Assembly (NCBI RefSeq): GCF_022761115.1
Contig: NZ_JAKWJS010000007.1
Coordinates: 62,001-126,000, forward strand
Length of the DNA: 64,000 nucleotides
DNA from: Dyella sp. RRB7
GTDB taxonomy: Bacteria; Pseudomonadota; Gammaproteobacteria; Xanthomonadales; Rhodanobacteraceae
Direction of reading: 5' to 3'
A model generated the notes under the pieces. The model had not been told where the DNA came from. It saw only the letters and a program-made list of their open reading frames with translations, and did no database searches. Shown here piece by piece: positions 18,024 through 26,870 of this stretch (positions within the stretch are counted from its first letter, which is position 1; each line of letters starts with the position of its first letter). Both the position numbers and the translations under genes were made by a program.

Positions 18024-19058
18024 ATGAGCGAATATGCCGATGCGGTTCCCGCACCTGCCGCCATCGAGGAATACCATGCGGTGCCCGGCCGCCCGTTGGG
18101 CCTGGAAGATCTCATCGGTCGCGCTCGCCCCCTGGTGATCCGTGGCCTGGTGCGCGACTGGCCCGTGGTGAAGCTGGCGCTGGAGTCGGACACCGCCTTT
18201 GCGCAAGGCATGGCCCAATGGGACAACGGCGGCGATGTCAGCACGCTGATGATCGCTCCGGAGGCCGATGGCATGATCGGCTACACGCCCGACATGAGCG
18301 GCTTCAGCTACCAGCACTTCAAGGTGCCGGTGACGCTGGGGCTGCAACGCCTGGCGAAGTACAGCAGGCGTCCGAATGCGCCCGGCCTGGTGATCCAGAG
18401 TGCCGTGATCCGCGACTGCCTACCGGGGTTCCTGGCAGAACACTCCTTGCCGTTCCTCGATCCTGGTGTAGAGCCGCGCCTGTGGATGGGCAACCGCGTG
18501 ACCACGCCCACGCATTTCGATTCGCAGCACAACATCGCCTGCGTGGTGTGCGGAGTGCGTCGCTTTACGCTGTTTCCGCCGGAGCAGTTGCCCAATCTCT
18601 ACATTGGCCCGCTGGACTACGCGCCAACCGGCGCCGCGATCAGCATGGCCCGCCTGGACCGGCCGGACGATCCGCGCTATCCGCGCCTGAAAATCGCACT
18701 GGCCGCCGCGCAGGTGGCCGAATTGCATCCGGGTGATGCGATCTACATGCCGCCGCTGTGGTGGCACAACGTCGAATCGCTCGAACAGCTCAATGCCTTG
18801 GTGAACTACTGGTGGGCCACGGTCGATGTCGCCGGATATCACCCCGGCCATGCAAGGGCTGCCCTGTACCATTGTCTGCTCGCCTTCCGCGCCTTGCCGC
18901 CCAACGAGCGGGCCAACTGGCGAAACCTGCTTGACCACTATGTCTTCGCCGACGGGGATGCCGCGGCGCATATTCCCGAGTCCCATCGCGGTGTGCTGGG
19001 CCCGCTCACGCCCGAAAGCGTGGAGCTGTTAAAGCAAGGCGCGCGCGCCCATCTTTGA
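18024..19058 (+). CDS. JmjC/cupin-like domain protein of the sugar-uptake locus
   Basis: This 344-aa cytoplasmic protein has a JmjC/cupin-8 fold. It has GLEDLIGRARPLVIRGLVRDWPVV near residue 30, an HFD metal motif in the region TPTHFDSQHNIACVVCGVRRFTLFPPEQ, and a distal His in MPPLWWHNVESL. The His-x-Asp...His triad should bind Fe(II), so a 2-oxoglutarate-dependent hydroxylase is possible. GGAGGG precedes the ATG. Cupin proteins of this type repeatedly sit beside TonB receptors and glycosidases in Xanthomonadales and Caulobacter loci, but to my knowledge their substrate is not established. It is separated from the receptor by a terminator, so it may have its own promoter in 17873-18023. Confidence 0.8.
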   Translation: MSEYADAVPAPAAIEEYHAVPGRPLGLEDLIGRARPLVIRGLVRDWPVVKLALESDTAFAQGMAQWDNGGDVSTLMIAPEADGMIGYTPDMSGFSYQHFKVPVTLGLQRLAKYSRRPNAPGLVIQSAVIRDCLPGFLAEHSLPFLDPGVEPRLWMGNRVTTPTHFDSQHNIACVVCGVRRFTLFPPEQLPNLYIGPLDYAPTGAAISMARLDRPDDPRYPRLKIALAAAQVAELHPGDAIYMPPLWWHNVESLEQLNALVNYWWATVDVAGYHPGHARAALYHCLLAFRALPPNERANWRNLLDHYVFADGDAAAHIPESHRGVLGPLTPESVELLKQGARAHL

Positions 19059-19134
19059 AACTCGGCGTCGCGCGAACGCGGTGATGAAGGATTCGTCAGC
19101 TCGCTCGCCAAAGCATCCACGAGGAATTGGATTC

Positions 19135-21420
19135 GTGAAAACCATCGGTTTCATCTTCTGTCTTGCCCTGGCCGGGGCGGCTCATGCGGCCGCCCTGCCA
19201 TTGCTTCCCATGCCGGCGCAGGTCACCGTCGCCGGCGATGGCTTCACCGTGGCCGCCAACACGCCGATCGTAGTGGATGCCGGCGATGGGGCGGCGCGCC
19301 GCACGGCCGATTACCTGGCGGATTTGACCGCGCGCACGCGCCATCTGCCGCTGCAAGTGAAGGACGGGCCGGTCGCTGGCGCCGCCATCGTGCTCACGCG
19401 CGACCCGCAGGCGCCGGTGATCCATGCGGAAGGCTATACGCTCGACGTGACGCCGCAGGGCATTCGCGTGGTGGCGCGGGAAGAGGCGGGCCTTTTCTAC
19501 GGCGCCATCACGGCGTGGCAGTTGATGACACCCGCGCACGGCACGGGCGACGTGCAGGTGCCCGCCGTGCATATCCGCGACGAGCCGCGCTTCGCGTGGC
19601 GTGGCTTCATGCTCGACTCCGCCCGTCATTTCCAGGCGCCCGATGAAGTGCGCACGCTCATCGACCAGATGGCCCAGCACAAGCTCAACGTGCTGCACTG
19701 GCATCTCACCGATGACCAGGGTTGGCGCATCGAAATCAAGCGCTATCCGGATCTGACCCGTATCGGCGCGTGGCGCACGCCGCCCGATGCGGGAGAGGAT
19801 GGCGAGCCCCAGCGCTACGGCGGCTTCTATACGCAGGACGAGATCCGCGCCATCGTCGCCTATGCCGCCGAGCGCCACATCACCGTAGTGCCGGAGCTCG
19901 ATATGCCCGGCCACGCCCAGGCCGCGGTGGCGTCGTATCCGGCACTGGGCGTCACCGGCCAGCGACCGCCGGTATCGCCCGACTGGGGCGTGAATCCTTA
20001 CCTGTACAACGTCGACGACAACACCTTGCACTTCCTGCAGAACGTGCTCGACGAAGTGATGGCGCTGTTCCCATCGACCTACATCCATGTGGGCGGCGAC
20101 GAGGCGGTGAAAGACCAGTGGAAGGCATCGGCTGCCGTGCAGGCGCGCATGCATGCGCTTAAGTTGAAGGACGAGAACGCCCTGCAAAGCTGGTTCATCG
20201 GCCAGATGGGCCAGTACCTCGCCGCGCATGGGCGCCGCCTGATCGGCTGGGACGAAATCCTGGAGGGCGGCCTGCCGGCCAGCGCCACGGTGATGTCGTG
20301 GCGCGGCACGCAAGGCGCCATCGATGCGGCCAGGCAGGGCCACGATGTGGTGCTGTCGCCCGCGCCGCAGCTTTACCTCGACCAGATGCAAAGCGACCGC
20401 GCCGACGAAACCACCGGCCGCCTGCCGTCGACGTCGCTGGAAAGCTTCTACACGTTCGAGGCCGTGCCGAAGGTGTTGGATGCCGCGCAGGCCAAACACG
20501 TGCTGGGCATGCAGGCCAACATGTGGACCGAGCACATGCCGACCCTGCGCCATATCGAGCACGCCGTATTCCCACGCATGGACGCGCTGGCCGAGGCCGC
20601 GTGGACGCCGGTATCCGCACATGACTGGCATGGCTTCCTCGATCGGTTGCCGGCCCAGCTGGCACGCTATCGAGCGCAGGATATTGCTTATGCCGACAGC
20701 GCCTTCGCGGCGAACATCGTGGTGGATCGCAATGCGGCGATCAGCAGCGGCCAGGCCACGGTGACGCTGGACAATCAGGCCAACTATGGAAGCCTGCACT
20801 ACACCACCGATGGCAGCACGCCCGACGCCAGCTCGCCGCTCTACGTGACGCCTTTGCGTGTGAGCTTGCCGGTGACGATCAAGGCGGTGGCGACCGCCGC
20901 CGATGGATCGCTGTTGGCCGCACCGCGCGAACGCGTATTGGATGTGGCATCACTGCGCACCCGCAGCACGGGCGAGCTGGAGAACTGCCCGGGCAGCGAT
21001 TTCCGCCTGCGCGTGCAGCCCACGCCCGATGCGACCACGCTGGCGCCCAGCTACCTCATCAATGTATTCGACAACTGCCGCCTGTATCGCGCGGCCAAAC
21101 TCGATGGCATCGAGGCGATCCGCGTGGACGCGGCACGCCTGCCGCGCAACTATCAGTTGGCGCATGAGGCCAAGCTGGTGAAGGAGCACCAGGCCGCCAC
21201 GCCCCAGGGCGAACTGGTGGTGCGCCTGGACAACTGCCAGGGCAGGACGCTGGCCACGTTGCCGTTGCCCAAGGACGGCCCGGCCCGCTTTACGTTGCAA
21301 GGCGCGCTGGCCAGGCAGGCGGGTGTGCACGATCTCTGCCTGGTGTTCACCTCACCGATCAGCGGTCCGATCTACGGCGTTGGTGCTGTGTCCCTGCTTT
21401 CCGCCAAGCTCGCGCCGTGA
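19135..21420 (+). CDS. Beta-N-acetylhexosaminidase, GH20
   Basis: This 761-aa protein starts at a GTG with GAGGAA eight bases upstream, directly before a signal peptide (TIGFIFCLALAGAAHAA). In order it has a GH20 N-terminal domain (LPLLPMPAQVTV...), the GH20 barrel (RFAWRGFMLDSARHF, HWHLTDDQGWRIEIK, VPELDMPGHAQA, HVGGDE with the catalytic Asp-Glu pair at residues 322-323, and NMWTEHM), and a chitobiase C-terminal-type domain (HYTTDGSTPDASSPLY). An unassigned tail holds four Cys (ENCPGSDFRL, FDNCRLY, LDNCQGRT, HDLCLVF). It would release GlcNAc from chitooligosaccharides or glycans in the periplasm. The stop overlaps the nagX start (GTGA), so the two are coupled. Confidence 0.93.
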   Translation: MKTIGFIFCLALAGAAHAAALPLLPMPAQVTVAGDGFTVAANTPIVVDAGDGAARRTADYLADLTARTRHLPLQVKDGPVAGAAIVLTRDPQAPVIHAEGYTLDVTPQGIRVVAREEAGLFYGAITAWQLMTPAHGTGDVQVPAVHIRDEPRFAWRGFMLDSARHFQAPDEVRTLIDQMAQHKLNVLHWHLTDDQGWRIEIKRYPDLTRIGAWRTPPDAGEDGEPQRYGGFYTQDEIRAIVAYAAERHITVVPELDMPGHAQAAVASYPALGVTGQRPPVSPDWGVNPYLYNVDDNTLHFLQNVLDEVMALFPSTYIHVGGDEAVKDQWKASAAVQARMHALKLKDENALQSWFIGQMGQYLAAHGRRLIGWDEILEGGLPASATVMSWRGTQGAIDAARQGHDVVLSPAPQLYLDQMQSDRADETTGRLPSTSLESFYTFEAVPKVLDAAQAKHVLGMQANMWTEHMPTLRHIEHAVFPRMDALAEAAWTPVSAHDWHGFLDRLPAQLARYRAQDIAYADSAFAANIVVDRNAAISSGQATVTLDNQANYGSLHYTTDGSTPDASSPLYVTPLRVSLPVTIKAVATAADGSLLAAPRERVLDVASLRTRSTGELENCPGSDFRLRVQPTPDATTLAPSYLINVFDNCRLYRAAKLDGIEAIRVDAARLPRNYQLAHEAKLVKEHQAATPQGELVVRLDNCQGRTLATLPLPKDGPARFTLQGALARQAGVHDLCLVFTSPISGPIYGVGAVSLLSAKLAP

Positions 21421-22490
21421 ACCAGCTTGTGCGTCGTCTCGCTTCCGTCGATGCGCTGCGCGGCTGTACCGTCGCGCTGATGCTGCTGGTCAACGACCCG
21501 GGTGACTGGGGCCACGTGTACTGGCCGCTGGAACACGCGGCATGGAATGGTTGCACACCTACCGACCTGGTGTTTCCGTTCTTCCTGTTCGTGGTCGGCG
21601 TGTCCATCGCGTTGGCGATCGGTCCGCGCGTGGAGCAGGGTGCCGACAAGGGCCGGCTTATGCGTACAGCGCTGAAGCGCGCCTTGCGCATCGTGCTGCT
21701 GGGCGTGGCGATCAACGTGCTGGCGTGGCTGATCATGCCGGGCGCCCATCTACGCTTCCCCGGCGTGCTGCAACGTATCGGCGTGTGCTTTGCCGGCGCG
21801 GCGGCGTTCGCCATCTATACCAAGCCGCGCGCGCAGTGGGCCGCCATCGTGGCGATACTGCTGGGTTACTGGGGGTTGCTCAGCCTCGGTGGCACGCTGG
21901 AGCCCTTCGTCAACATCGTCAGCCGTACCGACTTTGCGATCTTTGGCCGCTTCGTCTATCTGATCGATCCGGTGAGCGGCCGTGGCCATGACCCGGAAGG
22001 CCTGCCCGGTTGCTTGCCTTCGCTGGCCACCAGCCTGCTGGGCCTGCGCGCCGGGCAGTGCTTGCGCGAGGAGAAGATCAGGCCGCTGCTGATCGCCGGC
22101 GCGGCGTCGCTGCTGCTGGGTTTCGCGTGGTCGCTGGTGTTGCCGTTCAACAAGAACCTGTGGACCTCCTCGTTCGTGTTGTGGTGCGCTGGTTGGGCGA
22201 TGCTGGCCCTGGCGTTGTTCCATCTGGCGATCGACCGGCGCGGCTGGCCGGCCGTGGGCCGCCGCTTTGGTGTGAATGCGGTGGCTGCCTATGCCGGCTC
22301 GGAGTTGATGCAGATCCTGCTGCCGGGGCTGCATATGCAGGACCCGCTCTACCAACATGGCTTCGCCAGCTGGATCACGCCGTTGGCCGGTCCCTATGCG
22401 GCGTCGCTCGCTTTCGCCGTGGTGTTTGTCGCGGTGTGGTGGGTGATCGTCTACGCGATGGATCGGCGCCGCCTTTACCTCAAGCTTTAA
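21417..22490 (+). CDS. nagX: NagX-type inner membrane protein (DUF5009/COG4299)
   Basis: This 357-aa protein has about ten membrane helices and the family signature RLASVDALRGCTVALMLLVNDPG at the N-terminus, followed by LVFPFFLFVVGVSIALAI and LRFPGVLQRIGVCF. It is related to the membrane acetyltransferase HGSNAT (heparan-alpha-glucosaminide N-acetyltransferase). In nag loci of Xanthomonas and Shewanella the NagX protein is co-regulated with GlcNAc use, but its reaction is not settled. Transport or acetylation of an amino sugar are the usual guesses. The GTG start overlaps the end of the GH20 gene. It converges on the next gene with only 8 bp between. Confidence 0.88.
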   Translation: MNQLVRRLASVDALRGCTVALMLLVNDPGDWGHVYWPLEHAAWNGCTPTDLVFPFFLFVVGVSIALAIGPRVEQGADKGRLMRTALKRALRIVLLGVAINVLAWLIMPGAHLRFPGVLQRIGVCFAGAAAFAIYTKPRAQWAAIVAILLGYWGLLSLGGTLEPFVNIVSRTDFAIFGRFVYLIDPVSGRGHDPEGLPGCLPSLATSLLGLRAGQCLREEKIRPLLIAGAASLLLGFAWSLVLPFNKNLWTSSFVLWCAGWAMLALALFHLAIDRRGWPAVGRRFGVNAVAAYAGSELMQILLPGLHMQDPLYQHGFASWITPLAGPYAASLAFAVVFVAVWWVIVYAMDRRRLYLKL

Positions 22491-22498
22491 GCGTTGTC

Positions 22499-23893
22499 TC
22501 AGGAAACGCGGTCACCAACAGAGGCCACGTCATCCGGCGTATCCAGGGCGTTGGCAAGGCGTATGCGGTTTCCGCCATTCTTCTTGACGTGGTACATGGC
22601 GTAGTCGGCGGCTCGCGTGAGTTGCCGCGCCTCGCCGCCATGGTGGGGGAAGGTGGCGATACCGATGCTGGTCGATATCTGCAGCTGCCGGCCGGCCAGC
22701 AGGAACGGCTCGTTGAGCGCCGCCCGCAATTTCTCGGCGACCGCCAGGCTATCGCCGGGCGCATGCAGATCGTTGAGCAGCACGACGAATTCATCGCCGC
22801 CCACGCGCCCCACCACATCGGTTTCCCGCAGCCCTTGCCTGATCCGCTGGGCCACCTCGCACAGCAGCAGGTCACCCGTGTGGTGGCCAAACCGGTCATT
22901 CACCTGCTTGAACTTGTCCAGGTCGATATAGAGCAGGGCGACATGGCCGCCAAAGCGCCGGGCCTTGTCCAGCGCGGCATCGAACTGCTGATAGAACAGA
23001 TCACGATTGGCCAGGTCGGTCAGTGGATCATGCCGCGCGATGTGATGCAGCCTCGCCTCGGCCTGCTTGCGTTCGATGACTGCCGCGACCTGGGTGGAGA
23101 CGAACTGCAGCAGCTCCTTGTCGGCCGCCGTGTAGCGCGTGGCGTCAGAGTAGCTCTGCACCGCCAGCGCGCCGATGGTGCTGCCCCTGGATATCAAAGG
23201 CACGCCCAGCCAATGCAGCGCATCGCCGCCGTGGCCAGCCAGTGAACCATCCGACGACAGGTCGGGCGTCAACAAGATGGCCTGGCCCGTGCGGATCAGC
23301 TCGGCCGTCAGCGTGCCCGAATCGATGCCTTGCGGCGCGGGCGTCCCGCCGCGCTCGTCCACGAAATAAGGAAAGCTCACCTGCCTGCACTCGGCGTCGT
23401 ACAGCGCGACGAAGAAGTTGGGCGCGGGCAACAGGCTGCCGATGATCTGGTGGATCTGCGCGAACAACGCGGGCAGGTCATCCGACGCGTGGGCCGCCTC
23501 GGAAATGGCGTGCAGCGCGGTCGTCATCGACTCGGCGCGCTTGAGCTCGGTGATGTCGCGAGCCACGGCGATGCGCACGCCGTCCAGTGCCGACCAGCGC
23601 GCCGACCACATGATGTGCACGACCTTGCCGTCCTTGCGGACATAGCGATTCTGGAAATGCGGTTGGGGTTGCCCGCCCATGATCGCCGCGACCGTCTGCA
23701 AAGTCAGCTCGCGATCGTCCGGATGCACCAGCTCGATCATCCGCCGGCCGATGACCTCGTCGGGCGCGTAGCCAAAAATGCGTTCGTAGGCGGCGCTGAC
23801 GAAGACGTATCGCCCTTCGGTATCGACCACGCAAATGGCGTCCCACAGCAGATCCAGGATCTTGTCGAGCGGTGTGATTGCCTTGGTTTCCAT
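22499..23893 (-). CDS. PAS-GAF-GGDEF diguanylate cyclase
   Basis: This 464-aa soluble protein has three parts. A PAS domain covers roughly residues 5-125 (VDTEGRYVFVSAAYERIFGYAPDEVIGRRM, HFQNRYVRKDGKVV). A GAF domain covers roughly 150-290 (LPAPNFFVALYD, WLGVPLISRGSTIGALAVQSY). A C-terminal GGDEF domain has the intact RVGGDEFVVLL active site. RETD lies five residues before GGDEF, so the product-inhibition I-site is present. It should make c-di-GMP in response to a cytoplasmic signal. It lies downstream of the DUF2058 gene on the same strand. Confidence 0.9.
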   Translation of the reverse strand: METKAITPLDKILDLLWDAICVVDTEGRYVFVSAAYERIFGYAPDEVIGRRMIELVHPDDRELTLQTVAAIMGGQPQPHFQNRYVRKDGKVVHIMWSARWSALDGVRIAVARDITELKRAESMTTALHAISEAAHASDDLPALFAQIHQIIGSLLPAPNFFVALYDAECRQVSFPYFVDERGGTPAPQGIDSGTLTAELIRTGQAILLTPDLSSDGSLAGHGGDALHWLGVPLISRGSTIGALAVQSYSDATRYTAADKELLQFVSTQVAAVIERKQAEARLHHIARHDPLTDLANRDLFYQQFDAALDKARRFGGHVALLYIDLDKFKQVNDRFGHHTGDLLLCEVAQRIRQGLRETDVVGRVGGDEFVVLLNDLHAPGDSLAVAEKLRAALNEPFLLAGRQLQISTSIGIATFPHHGGEARQLTRAADYAMYHVKKNGGNRIRLANALDTPDDVASVGDRVS

Positions 23894-24094
23894 CTGCTGT
23901 CATCAACCGTGAGCATGTGACACATACCGTGCTATCACCGGTGGATGGCGCAAGATGCGTGCCACCGCCAGGCGTGGCATCCGTGCTCCCGCGGCCTGTC
24001 GAACAGGTCATCGCAGCGAGTTCCTGATACTCGCGAGCACCCTATAACAGGAAGATGGCTGGCGGCGAGTGGTCCGCCCAAGGCAACCCTCGAC

Positions 24095-24634
24095 TTACCA
24101 GATCAGGTCGTCGGGCACCTGGAACTGCTTGTAGTACTCGTCATCGTCGCTGGCTTCGGCGCTGGCTGCGGCCTTGCCATGGTCCAGCACGATCGCCGAG
24201 GCATCCCTGGCGTAGATTTTCTCGGCCGCATCGCGCGGCAGCAGTTCATAGCCGTTGTCATGGCGGGCGATCACCAGCGTGCCCTTGGCCAGTTGGCTGC
24301 GCTGGGTTTCGTTCACCGGCACGCTCTGGATCGTCTCGCCGACAGTGAAGCGGTAGGCGATCTCACCCTCGCGCTTGATTCTGTTGACGTCGATGATCTG
24401 GCGAATCTGCGCGCGCAGTTCATTCGCACGGAGCTGGGCATTGCGTTCGGCGGCGAGTGCGCGGTCGCGTTCGGCGCGCTCGGCCTGCAGGCGCTGCGCA
24501 TTCACCGCCTCCTCGGCCGGCGTCGTCGTCGCCTTGCCCTGGCGCTGCTTGGCCTGTTCGCGGGCCACCTGGTCCACCTTGCCCTTCTTGACCAGGCCGG
24601 CCTTGAGCAACTGTTCCTGCAGTGGATTGCGCAT
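24095..24634 (-). CDS. DUF2058 (YaiL-type) protein
   Basis: This 179-aa protein matches the DUF2058 pattern: MRNPLQEQLLKAGLVKKGKVDQVAREQAKQ at the N-terminus, a charged coiled-coil centre (AQRLQAERAERDRALAAERNAQLRANEL), and a C-terminal domain with IAYRFTVG, GTLVIARHDNGYELLPRDAAEKI and the acidic end DDDEYYKQFQVPDDLIW. The function of the family is poorly defined; ribosome or nucleic-acid association has been suggested. The ATG at 24634 gives the conserved family start. In-frame extension upstream to 24970 is low-complexity and rejected. Confidence 0.88.
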   Translation of the reverse strand: MRNPLQEQLLKAGLVKKGKVDQVAREQAKQRQGKATTTPAEEAVNAQRLQAERAERDRALAAERNAQLRANELRAQIRQIIDVNRIKREGEIAYRFTVGETIQSVPVNETQRSQLAKGTLVIARHDNGYELLPRDAAEKIYARDASAIVLDHGKAAASAEASDDDEYYKQFQVPDDLIW

Positions 24635-24988
24635 ACGGAGAACGGGCGGTGGCTTTGCATGATTGCTGGCGTCGATTGTACTCGGGATGCCGCTGTCACA
24701 TGGCGAATACGGGCATGCCGGCAGGGTGTCGAATGGCATGCGGCCGCTGTCCGGCGTCGGACAACGGCCGCCACGGGATGCCTCACTTTTTGGGGCTCGC
24801 TGGACCGCCCATGGCGTTACCCGCTTTTTGCGGACACTGGACGTTGCCTGCGGGCGTGGTACTAATGAGGCAAGCATCGACAAGAGGGATGCCAATGATC
24901 TGGCGGTACGCCACCCGTCGGCTGCCTCAATCAAGCACGCGGCCCCATGGCCAACGCCATTGATTGTCATGGCAAGAGAAGTTTATCG
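24635..24988. other. Divergent gap without a recognisable gene
   Basis: This 354-bp stretch separates the DUF2058 gene from the divergent GGDEF gene. It must hold both promoters. I found no clear operator or small gene. Confidence 0.5.
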
Positions 24989-26713
24989 ATGAAGCTTCTG
25001 GCGCAACTCAGGCTCGGAGCACTCGTATGGCTGCTGCTGGTGCTGGGCGCATCGGCTTATGTCTTCCTCGGCTATGTAGAGACTTATCGACAGTGCACGC
25101 GCGACCTCCAGGCCATGGTCGGCTACGGCTTGGTGCTGCAGGCCGGCAATGCGTTGTCCGCGGAACGCGGCCCTTCCAACCGGCTGCTCAGCCGTGAAAG
25201 GCTTGACCCGGCCGATCCTGCCTATGCCTGGCTTCGTGAAGCGCGCGCGCGTACCGACCAGGCGTTCGATCGCTTCGAGCGCGTGCGACACGATGACGCC
25301 ACGCCCACCCAGGCGATGGTGGATGACGTCCACCGGGCGCGGGTCATGCTCATGCAAGGGCGCCAGCGCATCGATGCGCTGATCGGCAAGGCACTGGCCG
25401 ATCGTTCGGCGGAAGATCTGCAAAGGGTCATCGACCAGATGGTCGAGGCGAGAGCCGGGCTCGATGCGCCCATCGAATATTTCTCCCGCCAGGCTGCCAG
25501 CGAGGCATCCTCGCAAGCCGGTGCCATCGTGATGGCGCGCATCATCAGCGATTTGCGCGAGTACGGCGGGCGCCTGGGGTCGATGCTGGTCGTTCCGTTA
25601 TTGACGCAAGAACCGATTTCGCCCGCCAGGCAATCCACCATCGATGACCTGCGTGGGCGCATCGATCAGCTGCATCGCCTGATGACTCGCGACGTGGGTG
25701 CCTCGCATGACATCACTCTTGCCTGGGCGCGCGTGGAGCAGGGTTATTTTGGCCAGGCCATGCCGCTTATGGATGGGCTTATCGCCCGCTCCGGCCACGG
25801 CTATGGACTGACCGCGTCTTCCTTTACCGATCAGGTGATTCCCGAGCTGCATAGCATCGAGGTGCTCGGCGACCTGTTTGTGCAGGAGGCTATCGGGCAT
25901 GTGATCCAGACGCGAAAGCATGCGCGCGACCAGATGATCCTGCTCGGCGTCATCCTGCTTGGATTCCTGTGCCTGCTCGCCGTTGCATTGCGTGCTGCCG
26001 ACAGGCTGATCGTGCAGCCGCTGTTCCATGCGAGCCAGGAGATCATCGACCTCGCGCAGGGCAAACCCATTCCGCCACGGCATGGCCATGGCCGCAGCGC
26101 GGAAATCATTTCGCTGTATGCAGCCATCGACGCGCTCAGGGCACATCATCGTCAGAGTGAACGCGTGGCGACCGAGCGCGATGAGCTCAGCAAGGAACTG
26201 CGCCGGCTGGCCTATACCGACGCATTGACGGGCCTGTCGAACAGGCGTGCGCTCGACGACATGGCGGGAGACCCGGCGGGCGGCTCTACGCCATTGAAGG
26301 AACAGTGCGGCCTGATCCTTATCGACGTGGACTATTTCAAGTCGATCAACGATAACTACGGCCACGTCGTCGGCGATGCGGTACTGAAAGAGGTTGCCGG
26401 CTGCATCAGGGACGTCGTCGCCGAATCTCATCAGGTGTTCCGCTATGGCGGGGAAGAGTTCGCGGTGCTTTCGACGGGCCGGTCCGTGGAGGAACTGTGT
26501 GCGGTGGCGGAAGACATCCGGTACGCCCTGGCACGCGGCACGATAAGCGTGCCACCCGATATCGAGCTGCAGGTCACCGCCAGCTTCGGCGTCGCTGTGC
26601 GAAGTGAGTCGATCATCACCTGGGGCGACCTGCTGAGAGAGGCGGATTTCGCCCTGTACCGCGCCAAGGCCATGGGGAGAAACCAGCTGGTGTCCGCCCC
26701 TGAGAGGACGTAA
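24989..26713 (+). CDS. Membrane GGDEF protein with a periplasmic sensor region
   Basis: This 574-aa protein has one N-terminal membrane helix (LGALVWLLLVLGASAYVFLG) and about 285 residues of all-helical periplasmic sensor. A second helix (MILLGVILLGFLCLLAVAL, around residue 315), a short linker and a C-terminal GGDEF domain follow. The active site reads RYGGEEFAVLS, so cyclase activity is expected. The residues five before it are AESH, not RxxD, so the inhibitory I-site is missing. The sensor has an ERGPSNRLLS motif like nitrate- and nitrite-sensing (NIT-type) helical domains, but that assignment is tentative. It may be the last gene before the formate dehydrogenase operon. Confidence 0.85.
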   Translation: MKLLAQLRLGALVWLLLVLGASAYVFLGYVETYRQCTRDLQAMVGYGLVLQAGNALSAERGPSNRLLSRERLDPADPAYAWLREARARTDQAFDRFERVRHDDATPTQAMVDDVHRARVMLMQGRQRIDALIGKALADRSAEDLQRVIDQMVEARAGLDAPIEYFSRQAASEASSQAGAIVMARIISDLREYGGRLGSMLVVPLLTQEPISPARQSTIDDLRGRIDQLHRLMTRDVGASHDITLAWARVEQGYFGQAMPLMDGLIARSGHGYGLTASSFTDQVIPELHSIEVLGDLFVQEAIGHVIQTRKHARDQMILLGVILLGFLCLLAVALRAADRLIVQPLFHASQEIIDLAQGKPIPPRHGHGRSAEIISLYAAIDALRAHHRQSERVATERDELSKELRRLAYTDALTGLSNRRALDDMAGDPAGGSTPLKEQCGLILIDVDYFKSINDNYGHVVGDAVLKEVAGCIRDVVAESHQVFRYGGEEFAVLSTGRSVEELCAVAEDIRYALARGTISVPPDIELQVTASFGVAVRSESIITWGDLLREADFALYRAKAMGRNQLVSAPERT

Positions 26714-26715
26714 AC

Positions 26716-26734
26716 CGCAAGAACGTGACCGGCG
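26716..26734 (+). repeat. 19-bp repeat, copy 1
   Basis: CGCAAGAACGTGACCGGCG occurs here and again at 63605-63623. In both places it is followed by CCCT and TATGCT with small differences in between. It lies just upstream of fdnG. Confidence 0.7.
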
Positions 26735-26870
26735 CCGACCCTGAATCTATGCTACATTTTTGAGCAAACAACGGGATCATTCCCGCTGTCTTGACCGTGA
26801 TTTTCAAGCCACGTCCGCGCCCCATTCCTGGGGCGGCATGTCTAGCCAGATTTCCGGGAGCGCAAGCGTC

